Positions 24,726 through 33,421 of a stretch of DNA of 64,000 bases are shown here, one piece after another. The notes beneath the pieces are model-generated. The model made no database searches. It saw only the letters and a program-made list of their open reading frames with translations, and was not told the DNA's origin. Each line of letters begins with the position of its first letter. Position 1 is the first letter of the stretch. The translations under genes were made by a program, and so were the position numbers. Origin of the DNA: Duganella sp. Root1480D1 (GTDB taxonomy: Bacteria > Pseudomonadota > Gammaproteobacteria > Burkholderiales > Burkholderiaceae_D). The stretch is taken from assembly GCF_001427305.1 (NCBI RefSeq), contig NZ_LMFZ01000047.1:226696-290695 (forward strand), written 5' to 3'.

Positions 24726-25330
24726 TTAGCCAGTTTTTGTTCGAGTTTTTCCAGCCGCTTGCTGGCGCGTTCCACGTCATCGCGGAAGCGGGTCACATCG
24801 GCCGCAAAGCTTTCCGCCACCACCGGGCGGATCAACAGCGGGTTCTCGTCGAGGAAGTACTCCGCGACATTCTCGGCCATTTTGCGCTGGCCGTTGCGCG
24901 CGCCCTGCACTACCGCCTTGGCGCCCTGCACCAGGCGCACGGCAGCGATCGGGCCCACCAGTTTTTCCAGGTCGTACTCGGCTTCCCAGCGCAACGATTG
25001 CGACAGGCGCGAAATGGCGTTGGCAAATTCGGCGTCGCCCTCGATCTGCACATAGGAGAAGGCGCGCTCGCGGTTTTGGGCGATCAGCGGCAAGTCGCTG
25101 AGCTTGAGGCGAATCGTCACCGCCGCCCCTGCCTCGCTGCCGGCCGCCTCGACCATGCCGTCCGGCGCTACGCGCAGGCGCAGTACGGCCGGGCTGGCGT
25201 CGATCACGGCGACCTTGCCGGCGTGCAGCTTGAGCTCAGTGCGTGCCCATGGCTCCTGCGCCAGCAGGTGGTTGATGGTGGCAGCTGCCGGCATGCTCAG
25301 GCCCGGCAGCTTGGGAGGGAATGGAAACAT
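24722..25330 (-). CDS. ubiJ: Ubiquinone biosynthesis accessory factor UbiJ
   Basis: A 202-residue SCP2-fold protein with a C-terminal coiled coil (FRDDVERASKRLEKLEQKLA). UbiJ binds hydrophobic ubiquinone intermediates in the soluble Ubi complex. Position between ubiE/Tim44 and ubiB, and coupling to ubiB (ATGA), support the name. Length agrees with E. coli UbiJ (201 residues). Upstream lie palindromic repeat copy 5 and a terminator, so it may have its own promoter or rely on readthrough. Confidence 0.92.
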   Translation of the reverse strand: MFPFPPKLPGLSMPAAATINHLLAQEPWARTELKLHAGKVAVIDASPAVLRLRVAPDGMVEAAGSEAGAAVTIRLKLSDLPLIAQNRERAFSYVQIEGDAEFANAISRLSQSLRWEAEYDLEKLVGPIAAVRLVQGAKAVVQGARNGQRKMAENVAEYFLDENPLLIRPVVAESFAADVTRFRDDVERASKRLEKLEQKLAK

Positions 25331-25346
25331 CGTCGTCTTCTTCTTA

Positions 25347-25400
25347 AAACCGGCTAACCGCTGTCAGACCCATGGGGTCGGACACCCGGCCCGCAGCGGT
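25347..25400. repeat. Palindromic repeat copy 5 (degenerate)
   Basis: Tail AAACCGGCTAACCG, then CTGTCAGACCC, loop ATG, GGGTCGGACACC, then a second tail ending GCAGCGGT. The stem carries one mismatch. It lies between the Tim44-like gene and ubiJ, 17 nt from the ubiJ start. Confidence 0.75.
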
Positions 25401-25410
25401 CGCGTCATAC

Positions 25411-25442
25411 AAAAACAAACCGCCCCGGAAAACCAGGGCGGT
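25411..25442 (-). terminator. Intrinsic terminator after the Tim44-like gene
   Basis: On the minus strand the 7-bp stem ACCGCCC / GGGCGGT (25419-25442, 10-nt loop) is followed by TTGTTTTT. It lies 27 nt after the stop of the Tim44-like gene and upstream of ubiJ, and so would separate the two transcripts. Confidence 0.8.
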
Positions 25443-25469
25443 CTCGATCTTACCAGTTACAGCGCCACG

Positions 25470-26414
25470 TCACGCAAGCTGCTGGATACCTGCCAGCATC
25501 CAACCGGTCTTGCCGTTGTGCGGTTTGCTCAGGTTCCATACTTCTTGGAACGGTTCCGGCAGCGCATCGGCAGCGGGTTTCATCTTGCCCCAGAACTTCA
25601 CGCTGGCCAGGGAATCGTTGCCGTCGTTCTCGATGCCCAGCAGTTCAGCCTCGATTGCCACCACATCGGTGTACTCGGCTTGCGCGCCGCGTTCCTGGAT
25701 CTGCATGCGCAACTCGGCAAAGACTTCAGGCGTGGTGAAGGTACGGATATCTTCCACGTCCGCCTTGTCCCATGCCGCCTGCAGCCGGATGTAGTTGGAC
25801 TTGGCCGCGCGCAGGAAGCCTGCGGTGTCGAAATCAGCCGGCACGCCCCAAGGAGCGTGCGCTACGGCTTCCGCCGCTGCAGGCGCCGCCAGGGCTGCAC
25901 CGGCAGCCGGCATCACCGGTTCGAAAGGCGTTGGCTGCAACTCGCGCACATTGCCGCCGTTGTAGCCGCTGAACGCAGGCTGCGCCTCCGGTTGCGACTT
26001 GCGGCGCAGCATGCGGACGATGAAGAAGATCACGCCGCCGATCAGGGCGATCATCAGGATCGAGCTGATGGCCGACGCCATGGCGCCGCCCAGGCCGAAG
26101 TGCGACAGCAGCGCGCCCAGGCCAAGGCCCAGCAGTGCGCCGCCGAGAATGCCCTTCCACATGCTGGGTTTTGGTGCCGGTGCCGGTGCTGCGGGAGCCG
26201 CCGCAGGTGCGGCAGCAGGACGGGTAGCCGTCGGTGCCGCGGTCGGGGCAGCAGGTGCCGGCGCCGGTGCGGCCTGGCGCGGCATGCTGCTCACGCTCGA
26301 CGACTGGCGGCCAAAGGATTTGCCGCCGCCCATTGGGCGCGCCGACAATTCACTCATCATGCTTACCGCGGACAGCGCAATCATTGCGCCGGCCAGGAAT
26401 TTCTTGATTTTCAT
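25470..26414 (-). CDS. Tim44-like domain membrane protein
   Basis: A 314-residue protein. It has a signal-like hydrophobic N-terminus (MKIKKFLAGAMIALS), a Ser/Ala/Pro-rich low-complexity segment (about 25-85), two membrane segments (about 90-145), and a C-terminal Tim44-like/NTF2-fold domain (about 190-314). The start at 26414 fits the signal. It is conserved between ubiE and ubiJ in betaproteobacteria; a role in membrane assembly or lipid binding is assumed but not shown. Confidence 0.88.
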   Translation of the reverse strand: MKIKKFLAGAMIALSAVSMMSELSARPMGGGKSFGRQSSSVSSMPRQAAPAPAPAAPTAAPTATRPAAAPAAAPAAPAPAPKPSMWKGILGGALLGLGLGALLSHFGLGGAMASAISSILMIALIGGVIFFIVRMLRRKSQPEAQPAFSGYNGGNVRELQPTPFEPVMPAAGAALAAPAAAEAVAHAPWGVPADFDTAGFLRAAKSNYIRLQAAWDKADVEDIRTFTTPEVFAELRMQIQERGAQAEYTDVVAIEAELLGIENDGNDSLASVKFWGKMKPAADALPEPFQEVWNLSKPHNGKTGWMLAGIQQLA

Positions 26415-26427
26415 CGTATCCGATATC

Positions 26428-27162
26428 TCACATTTTGATGCCAGTGTGTAAAGCGGCCACACCCGCCGTCAGGTTGTAGTACTGCACGCGCTCGAGACCT
26501 GCAGCCTGCATCATGGTCTTCAGCGTTTCCTGGTCCGGGTGCATGCGGATCGATTCGGCCAGATAGCGATAGCTCTCCGAATCGTTGGCCACTTTCTGGC
26601 CCATCCACGGCAACACCGTGAAGGAATAAAAGTCATACGGTTTTTGCAAGACCGGATCCACTTTCGAGAATTCCAGCACCAGCAATTTGCCACCCGGCTT
26701 CAGCACGCGACGCATTTCAGAAAGAGCAACATCCTTGTGCGTCATATTGCGCAGGCCGAACGCCACGCTGACACGGTCGAAGTAGTTATCCGGGAACGGC
26801 AGCTTCTCCGCATCGCAAATCAAGGTGGGGGTAACCAGGCCCTTATTCAAGAGACGGTCGCGGCCAACGCGCAGCATCGACTCATTGATGTCGGTCAGCC
26901 AGACCTCGCCGGTCGAACCCGCAGCCTTGGCAAATGCCTTGGCCAGGTCGCCAGTGCCACCCGCGATGTCGAGCACCTTCATGCCTGGACGCACAGCCGC
27001 GTTAGCAATAGTGAAAGCCTTCCAGATGCGGTGCAGGCCGCCGGACAGAAGGTCGTTCATGATGTCGTACTTGGCGGCGACGGAGTGGAAGACCTTGGCG
27101 ACTTCCTTGACTTTGTCGTCTTCGTTGACGGTTTTATAACCGAAATGGGTGGTATTGGTCAT
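26428..27162 (-). CDS. ubiE: Bifunctional demethylmenaquinone/2-octaprenyl-6-methoxybenzoquinol methyltransferase
   Basis: A 244-residue class I SAM-dependent methyltransferase. HSVAAKYDIMNDLLSGGLHR (about 27-46) is the UbiE N-terminal signature, VLDIAGGTGDLA is motif I, and VAFGLRNMTHK is the post-motif signature. It methylates the ring carbon in ubiquinone synthesis. MTNTTHFG at 27162 is the start, with AAGGCACC upstream and a TATAAT on the minus strand at 27088-27093 region equivalents (ATTATA at 27188-27193 on the plus strand). The upstream gene on the other strand is an 82-residue unknown protein. Confidence 0.96.
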   Translation of the reverse strand: MTNTTHFGYKTVNEDDKVKEVAKVFHSVAAKYDIMNDLLSGGLHRIWKAFTIANAAVRPGMKVLDIAGGTGDLAKAFAKAAGSTGEVWLTDINESMLRVGRDRLLNKGLVTPTLICDAEKLPFPDNYFDRVSVAFGLRNMTHKDVALSEMRRVLKPGGKLLVLEFSKVDPVLQKPYDFYSFTVLPWMGQKVANDSESYRYLAESIRMHPDQETLKTMMQAAGLERVQYYNLTAGVAALHTGIKM

Positions 27163-27295
27163 TTTTAGGGTGCCTTGTAATTGCCGCATTATACATTTGT
27201 GGGGTGGCGCACAGATTTTGATGAAGCTTGTCAACCAGAATGCTCATCGAGTCGTTTTATGGCTCAGACGATTTGTCTTACTAGGAGATTTTCAG

Positions 27296-27544
27296 ATGGA
27301 GCTTCAGCAAAAATTGCCCGCGGACATTTTTTTCCCGGATATCGACGAAGCCACCAAGCAGTTCATCGACGCCACCCGCGCCCAATCGCGCGCCCTGGCA
27401 TCCGCTGAGCCGCATCCGATGACCTTTAACGTAGAGGCCATCCGTCGCCTGACTCCGGAAGCCCGTGCCGCATTCCGATACATCTGGGAACGTGAGCAGC
27501 AGCGCTATGAAGAGTTCCAGCGCCGCAAAATGATGGTCAACTAA
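27296..27544 (+). CDS. Small protein of unknown function, paralogue A
   Basis: An 82-residue protein with a good ribosome binding site (AGGAGA, 8 nt before the ATG). I do not recognise a named family. The pattern is KLPADIFFPDID near the N-terminus, then a variable middle, and FRYIWEREQQRYEEF near the C-terminus. It clearly resembles the 87-residue protein at 28094 (LPxD, FPDI, RA, Y-x-W, YEE in the same order, roughly a third identical). It is divergent from ubiE and lies upstream of a decayed PIN-domain gene. No signal peptide or membrane segment is seen. Confidence 0.8.
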   Translation: MELQQKLPADIFFPDIDEATKQFIDATRAQSRALASAEPHPMTFNVEAIRRLTPEARAAFRYIWEREQQRYEEFQRRKMMVN

Positions 27545-27626
27545 GCATTCTTTCAATGGCGGTAACATGCCGCCATTCCTTGATGTATCCGAAAGCAGGC
27601 ATTCGGGCCAAGCGTAAGCTGGCCCA

Positions 27627-28125
27627 ATGCCCAGCAATATCTACCTCGACACCTCAGTTCTCTGCGCCCTGGCCGACCCGCCAGCCCGCAGCGCCTACGC
27701 ACCTGTCAGTCGCTGACCCGCCGCTGGTTCCGCGTCCTGCCGCATACCGCAACCTTTGCGCCTCAACGTTCGCCCTCGACAAGATCAAATCAGGTCCAGT
27801 TGCACTGGCTTCGTCCCGCCTTCTCGTAGCAGAACAGTTGCATGTGCTCAGCACAGAAGTAATTTTTACAACCGAAACGGAACTTTTCCTCGCAGGTGGC
27901 GGTCTTAAGTCAGACACGGCAAACATGGGCTCTGAAATTGCCTGCGCGGCGACCTTCGGGGTTGACCTTTATGTGACGTGGGACTGGCAGCGGTTAGAAG
28001 CACAACGATTGCCGTTTTTACATCTGATGTTCGAACAAGCCGGGCTTCCGCAGATGGATTTCATCTCGCCACTTCAACTTGTGGAGAACGATTATGAAAC
28101 ACTACAAACTTCCAAAGGACGTTGA
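27627..28125 (+). pseudogene. Frameshifted PIN-domain (VapC-like) gene
   Basis: An ATG at 27627 opens MPSNIYLDTSVLCALADPPA, the first PIN strand with its acidic residue, but stops at 27716. The remainder is in other frames: CQSLTRRWFRVLP at about 27702-27740, and then from about 27770 a long frame to 28125 with EIACAATFGVDLYVTWDW and FISPLQLVENDYE, which matches the C-terminal half of PIN nucleases. At least one, probably two, frameshifts are needed, and the usual second catalytic Asp appears replaced by Met. It was probably a toxin-type ribonuclease. GC content is lower than in the surroundings. Confidence 0.65.
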
Positions 28126-28357
28126 CTTTCCTGATATTGAACCGGTAGACAAGGCGGCGATGGACGCCGCACATGAGGAACTGGAGCGTATCAATGCTGG
28201 GAAACCAAAAGGAACGCCTAAAGTAATTTGCTTCACTCCAGAGCTCCTTCGAATGATGCCCGCAAAGAACCGCGCAATGTATAAGTATGTGTGGCTACGC
28301 CACGTCCAAGAGTACGAGGAATACATGCGCCAGCATCCGGAGCTGGACCGGGACTGA
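28094..28357 (+). CDS. Small protein of unknown function, paralogue B
   Basis: An 87-residue protein whose ATG (28094) lies within the 3' end of the PIN remnant, with GGAG 8 nt upstream. It resembles paralogue A: KLPKDVDFPDIE at the start, MYKYVWLRHVQEYEEYMRQ near the end. Overlap with a PIN gene is typical of toxin-antitoxin pairs, so an antitoxin-like role is possible, but no DNA-binding motif is recognisable. Base composition is AT-richer than its neighbours, suggesting transfer. It converges on the DUF971 gene with a 1-nt gap between stops. Confidence 0.78.
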   Translation: MKHYKLPKDVDFPDIEPVDKAAMDAAHEELERINAGKPKGTPKVICFTPELLRMMPAKNRAMYKYVWLRHVQEYEEYMRQHPELDRD

Positions 28358-28358
28358 C

Positions 28359-28778
28359 TCAGTGGTGGTGGCCGCAGCCGTGGGCTTTGGCGGCGGCGCC
28401 GGGCAGCACGGTGCCGGGTTCGCGGCCGGAGTCGCCAGCGAAGCCGGCGGCTTCCAGGCGCTTCAGGTAGTCGGCCCAGTGATGCTCCAGGCGGGCGCCC
28501 AGGTCGTACAGGTAATCCCAGGTGTACAGGCCGGAATTGTGGCCGTCGTCAAAAGTCGGCTTGACAGCGTAATTGCCGACCGGTTCGAGGTTGGTCATGG
28601 CGACATCGCGCTTGCCGACTTGCAGTACTTCCTGGCCCGGCCCATGGCCCTTCACTTCCGCCGACGGCGAATACACGCGCAGCAGTTCGAAAGGAATGTT
28701 GAAGCTCGCGCCATCATCGAAAGAGATTTCGAGGTAGCGCGATTTGCTGTGGACTGTCAGGCCGGTTGGGTTCTTCAT
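28359..28778 (-). CDS. DUF971 domain-containing protein
   Basis: A 139-residue protein with a DUF971 domain (the N-terminal domain of gamma-butyrobetaine hydroxylase), seen in SKSRYLEISFDDGASFNIPF and GLYTWDYLYDLG. The C-terminal tail ends HGCGHHH, a metal-binding-like sequence. It overlaps the HIT gene by 4 nt (ATGA). DUF971 genes commonly neighbour ubiE in betaproteobacteria; here the plus-strand small-protein block intervenes. Function is unknown; iron-sulfur or metal handling has been suggested for similar domains. Confidence 0.87.
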   Translation of the reverse strand: MKNPTGLTVHSKSRYLEISFDDGASFNIPFELLRVYSPSAEVKGHGPGQEVLQVGKRDVAMTNLEPVGNYAVKPTFDDGHNSGLYTWDYLYDLGARLEHHWADYLKRLEAAGFAGDSGREPGTVLPGAAAKAHGCGHHH

Positions 28779-29209
28779 TTGAGATTCTCGATGATTGCCG
28801 CGCGCAAGGCCGGCAGCAAAGCCGCGCGCGCCGCGATAGCGGCCGCATCATGCTCGCGCTGCTTCGCGCCCCAGGTCGGGTTCGGGAAGTGCGCATCGTC
28901 AGTGTAGCGCGGGATCACATGCCAGTGCACGTGCGGCGTCATGTTGCCGAAGCTTGCCACGTTGACCTTGTGCGGCGACATGGTGGCGCGCTGCGCCTCC
29001 TCTACCGCCCAGACGGATTGCATGACGTGGTCGCGGTCCGCCGACGGCAGGTCCGTCATTTCGCGCACGTGGTCGTGCCACACGACGCGGACGTAGCCTG
29101 GGTAGCCAGGTTCGTCGACCAGAATCACCGCCAGGCGGTCGTCGCGCCAGATCAACACGTCCGAAGGTGGGTTGACCAGCAGCTTGCACAAGTCGCAGTT
29201 GATCGTCAT
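28775..29209 (-). CDS. HIT-family nucleotide hydrolase
   Basis: A 144-residue histidine triad protein. The triad is in TPHVHWHVIPRY (about residues 94-105), with HVHWH as the H-x-H-x-H core. An N-terminal CDLCK suggests a partial zinc site. It hydrolyses nucleoside phosphoramidates or dinucleoside polyphosphates. It overlaps both neighbours by 4 nt (ATGA at each end), so it is translated as part of a tight operon with the FAD/Fe-S dehydrogenase and DUF971. Confidence 0.9.
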   Translation of the reverse strand: MTINCDLCKLLVNPPSDVLIWRDDRLAVILVDEPGYPGYVRVVWHDHVREMTDLPSADRDHVMQSVWAVEEAQRATMSPHKVNVASFGNMTPHVHWHVIPRYTDDAHFPNPTWGAKQREHDAAAIAARAALLPALRAAIIENLK

Positions 29210-32200
29210 ACCAGCACCCTTTCAATGCCGCCATCATTGGCGCGCGCCACGTAATCCACCAGCCAGTTATCGCCCAGCTTGTGCTTGGCCATTTCGACCA
29301 CGATGTAGTCGGCAGTAGTGCCGGAATCGTCGTTATAGCGGGTCAGGCCTTGCAGGCATGCCGGGCAGCTGGTCAGGATCTTCACCTCGCCGTCGAAATC
29401 CTGGCGCAGCTTGTCGGCGCCGGCCACCATCTCCTGCTCCTTGCGGAAGCGCACCTGCGTCGAAATATCCGGACGGGCGGCAGCCAGCGTGCCGGATTCG
29501 CCGCAGCAGCGATCGTTCTTTTCGATCTTCACATTGTCGACCGTGGACACCAGCGCGTTCACCGTCTTCAACGGATCCTGCATCTTCATCGGCGAGTGGC
29601 ACGGATCGTGATACATGTAGCGCGTGCCGGTCACGCCCTCCAGCTTGACGTTCTTCTCCAGCAGATACTCGTGGATGTCCATGATGCGGCAGCCAGGGAA
29701 GATCTTTTCGAACTCGTAGCCAGCCAACTGGTCGTAGCAGGTACCGCAAGACACCACCACGGTCTTGATATCCAGGTAGTTCAGCGTATTCGCCATACGG
29801 TGGAACAGGACACGATTGTCCGTCACCATTTTCTCCGCCTTGTCGTAATCGCCTGCACCGCGCTGTGGATAGCCGCAGCACAAGTAGCCCGGTGGCAGCA
29901 CGGTCTGCACCCCCACATCCCACAGCATGGCTTGCGTGGCCAGGCCGACCTGCGAGAACAGCCGCTCCGAGCCGCAGCCAGGGAAGTAGAACACGGCTTC
30001 ACTGTTGGCATTGGTCTTCTTCGGATCGCGAATGATCGGGATCATCTTGTTGTCTTCGATGTCCAGCAACGCCCGCGCGGTCTTCTTCGGCAGGTTGCCC
30101 GGCATTTTCTTGTTCACGAAGTGGATCACCTGCTCGCGCACGGCCGGCTTGCCGACGGTTGGCGGCGGCGCCTTGGCTTGCTTGCGCGCGACGGTCTTGA
30201 ACACTTCATGCCCCAGGCGCTGCGCCTTGTAGCCCCAGCCCATCATCACCTCGCGCGTGGCGCGGATAGTGGACGGGTCGGTCGCATTCAGGAAGAACAT
30301 GGCCGCACGCTTGCCCGGATTGAAGGAGCGCTTGTCCATCTTGCGTAGCAGGTTGCGCATATTCATCGACACATCGCCGAAGTCGATATTGACCGGGCAC
30401 GGCGACTCGCACTTGTGGCATACGGTGCAGTGGTCGGCAACGTCTTCGAATTCTTCCCAATGGCGGATCGAGATGCCGCGGCGGGTCTGCTCTTCGTACA
30501 GGAAGGCTTCGATCAGCGCCGAGGTGGCCAGGATCTTGTCGCGCGGCGAGTACAACAGGTTGGCGCGCGGCACGTGGGTCGAGCACACCGGTTTGCACTT
30601 GCCGCAGCGCAGGCAGTCCTTCACGCTGTTGGCGATGTCGCCGATATCGCTTTGCTGCATGATCAGCGATTCGTGGCCCATCAGGCCGAAGGACGGCGTG
30701 TAGGCGTTTTCCAGCGTCGCTTCCATGCCCGGCAGGTTGAGCAGCTTGCCCTTGTTGAAGCGGCCTTCCGGGTCGACGCGTTTCTTGTACTCGCGGAATT
30801 CGCCGATCTCTTCGTCGGTCAGGAATTCCAGCTTGGTGATGCCGATGCCGTGCTCGCCCGAGATCACGCCGTTCAGGGAACGGGCCAGCTTCATGATGCG
30901 CGCCACCGCCTTGTGCGCATCCTGCAGCATCTCGTAGTGGTCCGAGTTGACCGGCAGGTTGGTGTGCACGTTGCCGTCGCCCGCGTGCATGTGCAGCGCC
31001 ACGAACACGCGGCCGTGCAGCACGCGCTTGTGGATCGCTTGCGCTTCGTCGAGAATCTGCTTGTAGGCGCCGCCGTTGAAAATCTGGCGCAGTTGCGCGC
31101 GGATCTCCTGCTTCCAGCTGATGCGCACGGTGCGGTCTTGCGCCACGTCGAACAGGGTCGCTTGCGGCTGGTGCTGCAGGCGGTCGTCCAACGCGCCGGC
31201 CAGGTGCTCCAGGCCCAGCGCCAGCAGGTCTCTGCGCACTTCAGCCAGAGGCTTGTCGAGGTTGGCGAGGATGAAGGTCCAGCGTGCATGCACCTGGTCC
31301 ACCAGCGCCAGCGCCTGCGCCTGGCGGTCGCCCAGCATCTCCGCGTAGCCGACTTTGTCGTCGGATGCGTCGTCGCTCTTGCCGATCGGGAGCTTGTCGG
31401 CGGCCAGGAATTCGCGCAGCTCTTGCGCCAGTTGCAGCTTGTTCTTGACCGACAGCTCGATGTTGATGCGCTCGATGCCGTCGGTGTACTCGCCCATGCG
31501 GTTCAGCGGGATCACCACGTCTTCATTGATCTTGAAGGCGTTGGTGTGCTTCGCAATCGCCGCGGTGCGGGCGCGGTCCAGCCAGAATTTCTTGCGCGCT
31601 TCCGGGCTCACGGCCACGAAGCCTTCGCCGACGCGGGTGTTCGCCAGGCGCACCACTTCGGATGCGGCCAGCGCCACGGCACCTTCGTCGTCGCCGACGA
31701 TGTCGCCGAACAGCGCCATCTTCGGCAGCACGCCGCGCTTGGACTTGGTGGCATAGCCGACGGCGCGCAGGTAGCGCTCGTCCAGGTGCTCCAGTCCAGC
31801 CAGGCGGATGGTCTTGAATTGTTCGCCCTGTGCCGGCAGGCCGTCCAGGTAATCCTTGATCTCGACGATCGACGGGATCGCATCGCGCGCCTGGCCGAAG
31901 AACTCCAGGCAGACGGTGCGGGTGAACTTCGGCATCTTGTGCAGGATCCAGCGCGCGGACGTGATCAGGCCATCGGTGCCCTCCTTCTGCACGCCAGGCA
32001 GGCCGGCCAGGAACTTATCGGTGACGTCCTTGCCCAGGCCTTCCTTGCGGAACTTGCGGCCTTCGATTTCCAGGATCTCGGTCTTGAATGGCTCGCCTTT
32101 CGACTCGCCGCGGCCATTCGGATGCGTCCATTCCAGCTTGAAGCGCGCCAGCGGCGTGTCGTGGATCTTGGACAGGTTGTGGTCCAGGCGCGTGACTTCC

Positions 32201-33213
32201 AGCCAGTCGCCGTTTGGATCGACCATGCGCCACGAGGCCAGGTTATCCAGTGCAGTGCCCCACAGCACGGCCTTCTTGCCGCCCGCATTCATCGCGATAT
32301 TGCCGCCGATGCAGGATGCGTGGGCCGAAGTCGGGTCGACCGCAAACACGAAGCCCGCCTTCTCGGCCGCTTCGCTGACTTTATTCGTAATGACACCCGC
32401 TTCCGAGTGGACGGTCGCATATTCGCGGTCCAGGCCCGGCAGCACTTTCATTTCAACGGCGCCCAGCTTCAGCAGCTTTTCGGTGTTGATGACAGCCGAC
32501 AGAGGCGTCAGCGGAATCGCGCCGCCGGTGTAGCCGGTGCCGCCGCCGCGCGGGATGATGGTCAGGCCAAGCTCGATGCAGCCTTTCACCAGGCCGGCCA
32601 TTTCCTCTTCGCTGTCAGGGGTCAGCACCACGAACGGGTACTCGACACGCCAGTCGGTCGCATCGGTCACGTGGGTGATGCGCTTCATGCCGTCGAAGCA
32701 GATATTGTGCTTCTCGGTGTATTTGCCGAGTACCTTCTGCGTGCGTTTGCGCAGGTCGTACATCTGGCGGAATTCTTCGCCGAAGTCCGCAACTGCCTTG
32801 CTTGCCGCGCGCAGCAGCTTTTCCACATTGCCGCTGCGCTTTTGCGAATCGGCATCGGCTGCCGCGTCGACGGTGTTGCGGCGCTTGTCCACTTCCGACA
32901 AGCGGTGATGCAGCGCGTCGATCAGTGCCTGGCGGCGCTTCGGGTTATCCAGCAGGTCGTCCTGCAGGTAAGGATTGCGGCGCACGACCCAGATATCGCC
33001 CAGCACTTCATACAGCATGCGAGCGGAGCGGCCGGTCTGGCGAGAGGCCCGCAGTTCGTCCAACAACGCCCAGGACTCTTCGCCGAGAAGGCGGATCACG
33101 ATTTCGCGATCGGAGAAGGAGGTGTAGTTGTATGGAATTTCCCGCAAGCGGGTAGGGGCGTGACCATCGGGCGATTCGGCAAGCAGTGCCTGGATTTGAG
33201 CTGGTGCGTTCAT
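29206..33213 (-). CDS. Giant FAD-linked oxidase/Fe-S oxidoreductase (DUF3683, D-lactate dehydrogenase-like)
   Basis: A 1335-residue fusion. Domain order: DUF3683 (about 10-130), FAD-binding type 4 domain (about 200-400, with IPRGGGTGYTGGAIPL), FAD-oxidase C-terminal domain (about 400-790), two 4Fe-4S motifs (CLRCGKCKPVCSTHVP and CTVCHKCESPCPVNI, about 860-960), and CCG heterodisulfide-type domains (CGYPQRG, SCGTCYDQLAG, CCGESG). It resembles membrane-associated D-2-hydroxyacid or D-lactate dehydrogenases that feed electrons to quinones. MNAPAQIQ at 33213 is chosen as the start. The substrate is inferred from the family only. Confidence 0.88.
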   Translation of the reverse strand: MNAPAQIQALLAESPDGHAPTRLREIPYNYTSFSDREIVIRLLGEESWALLDELRASRQTGRSARMLYEVLGDIWVVRRNPYLQDDLLDNPKRRQALIDALHHRLSEVDKRRNTVDAAADADSQKRSGNVEKLLRAASKAVADFGEEFRQMYDLRKRTQKVLGKYTEKHNICFDGMKRITHVTDATDWRVEYPFVVLTPDSEEEMAGLVKGCIELGLTIIPRGGGTGYTGGAIPLTPLSAVINTEKLLKLGAVEMKVLPGLDREYATVHSEAGVITNKVSEAAEKAGFVFAVDPTSAHASCIGGNIAMNAGGKKAVLWGTALDNLASWRMVDPNGDWLEVTRLDHNLSKIHDTPLARFKLEWTHPNGRGESKGEPFKTEILEIEGRKFRKEGLGKDVTDKFLAGLPGVQKEGTDGLITSARWILHKMPKFTRTVCLEFFGQARDAIPSIVEIKDYLDGLPAQGEQFKTIRLAGLEHLDERYLRAVGYATKSKRGVLPKMALFGDIVGDDEGAVALAASEVVRLANTRVGEGFVAVSPEARKKFWLDRARTAAIAKHTNAFKINEDVVIPLNRMGEYTDGIERINIELSVKNKLQLAQELREFLAADKLPIGKSDDASDDKVGYAEMLGDRQAQALALVDQVHARWTFILANLDKPLAEVRRDLLALGLEHLAGALDDRLQHQPQATLFDVAQDRTVRISWKQEIRAQLRQIFNGGAYKQILDEAQAIHKRVLHGRVFVALHMHAGDGNVHTNLPVNSDHYEMLQDAHKAVARIMKLARSLNGVISGEHGIGITKLEFLTDEEIGEFREYKKRVDPEGRFNKGKLLNLPGMEATLENAYTPSFGLMGHESLIMQQSDIGDIANSVKDCLRCGKCKPVCSTHVPRANLLYSPRDKILATSALIEAFLYEEQTRRGISIRHWEEFEDVADHCTVCHKCESPCPVNIDFGDVSMNMRNLLRKMDKRSFNPGKRAAMFFLNATDPSTIRATREVMMGWGYKAQRLGHEVFKTVARKQAKAPPPTVGKPAVREQVIHFVNKKMPGNLPKKTARALLDIEDNKMIPIIRDPKKTNANSEAVFYFPGCGSERLFSQVGLATQAMLWDVGVQTVLPPGYLCCGYPQRGAGDYDKAEKMVTDNRVLFHRMANTLNYLDIKTVVVSCGTCYDQLAGYEFEKIFPGCRIMDIHEYLLEKNVKLEGVTGTRYMYHDPCHSPMKMQDPLKTVNALVSTVDNVKIEKNDRCCGESGTLAAARPDISTQVRFRKEQEMVAGADKLRQDFDGEVKILTSCPACLQGLTRYNDDSGTTADYIVVEMAKHKLGDNWLVDYVARANDGGIERVLV

Positions 33214-33421
33214 ATTGCGTGGACGGGGGGCTGACGCTGGGACAGAACATTCTATCTTATTGCGGCGCACAAGATGGAAACAGCCTTAGAGGCCAACGGG
33301 GTTCCGTTAACGTCAACCTGCAAAACATTATTCGACAATGCAGCCGTAATTCCATCTTTTGGTCGAAATATAATGCCATTTCCACCCCGAAATTTTGCAC
33401 CTTTGCTGCTATGCGGAATGT

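Noticed and set aside
30415..33234. A 939-residue plus-strand reading frame opposite the FAD/Fe-S dehydrogenase
   Set aside because: It is the mirror of a strongly coding minus-strand gene. Its sequence is rich in His, Gln, Val and Arg without domains, as expected from the antisense of GC-rich coding DNA.
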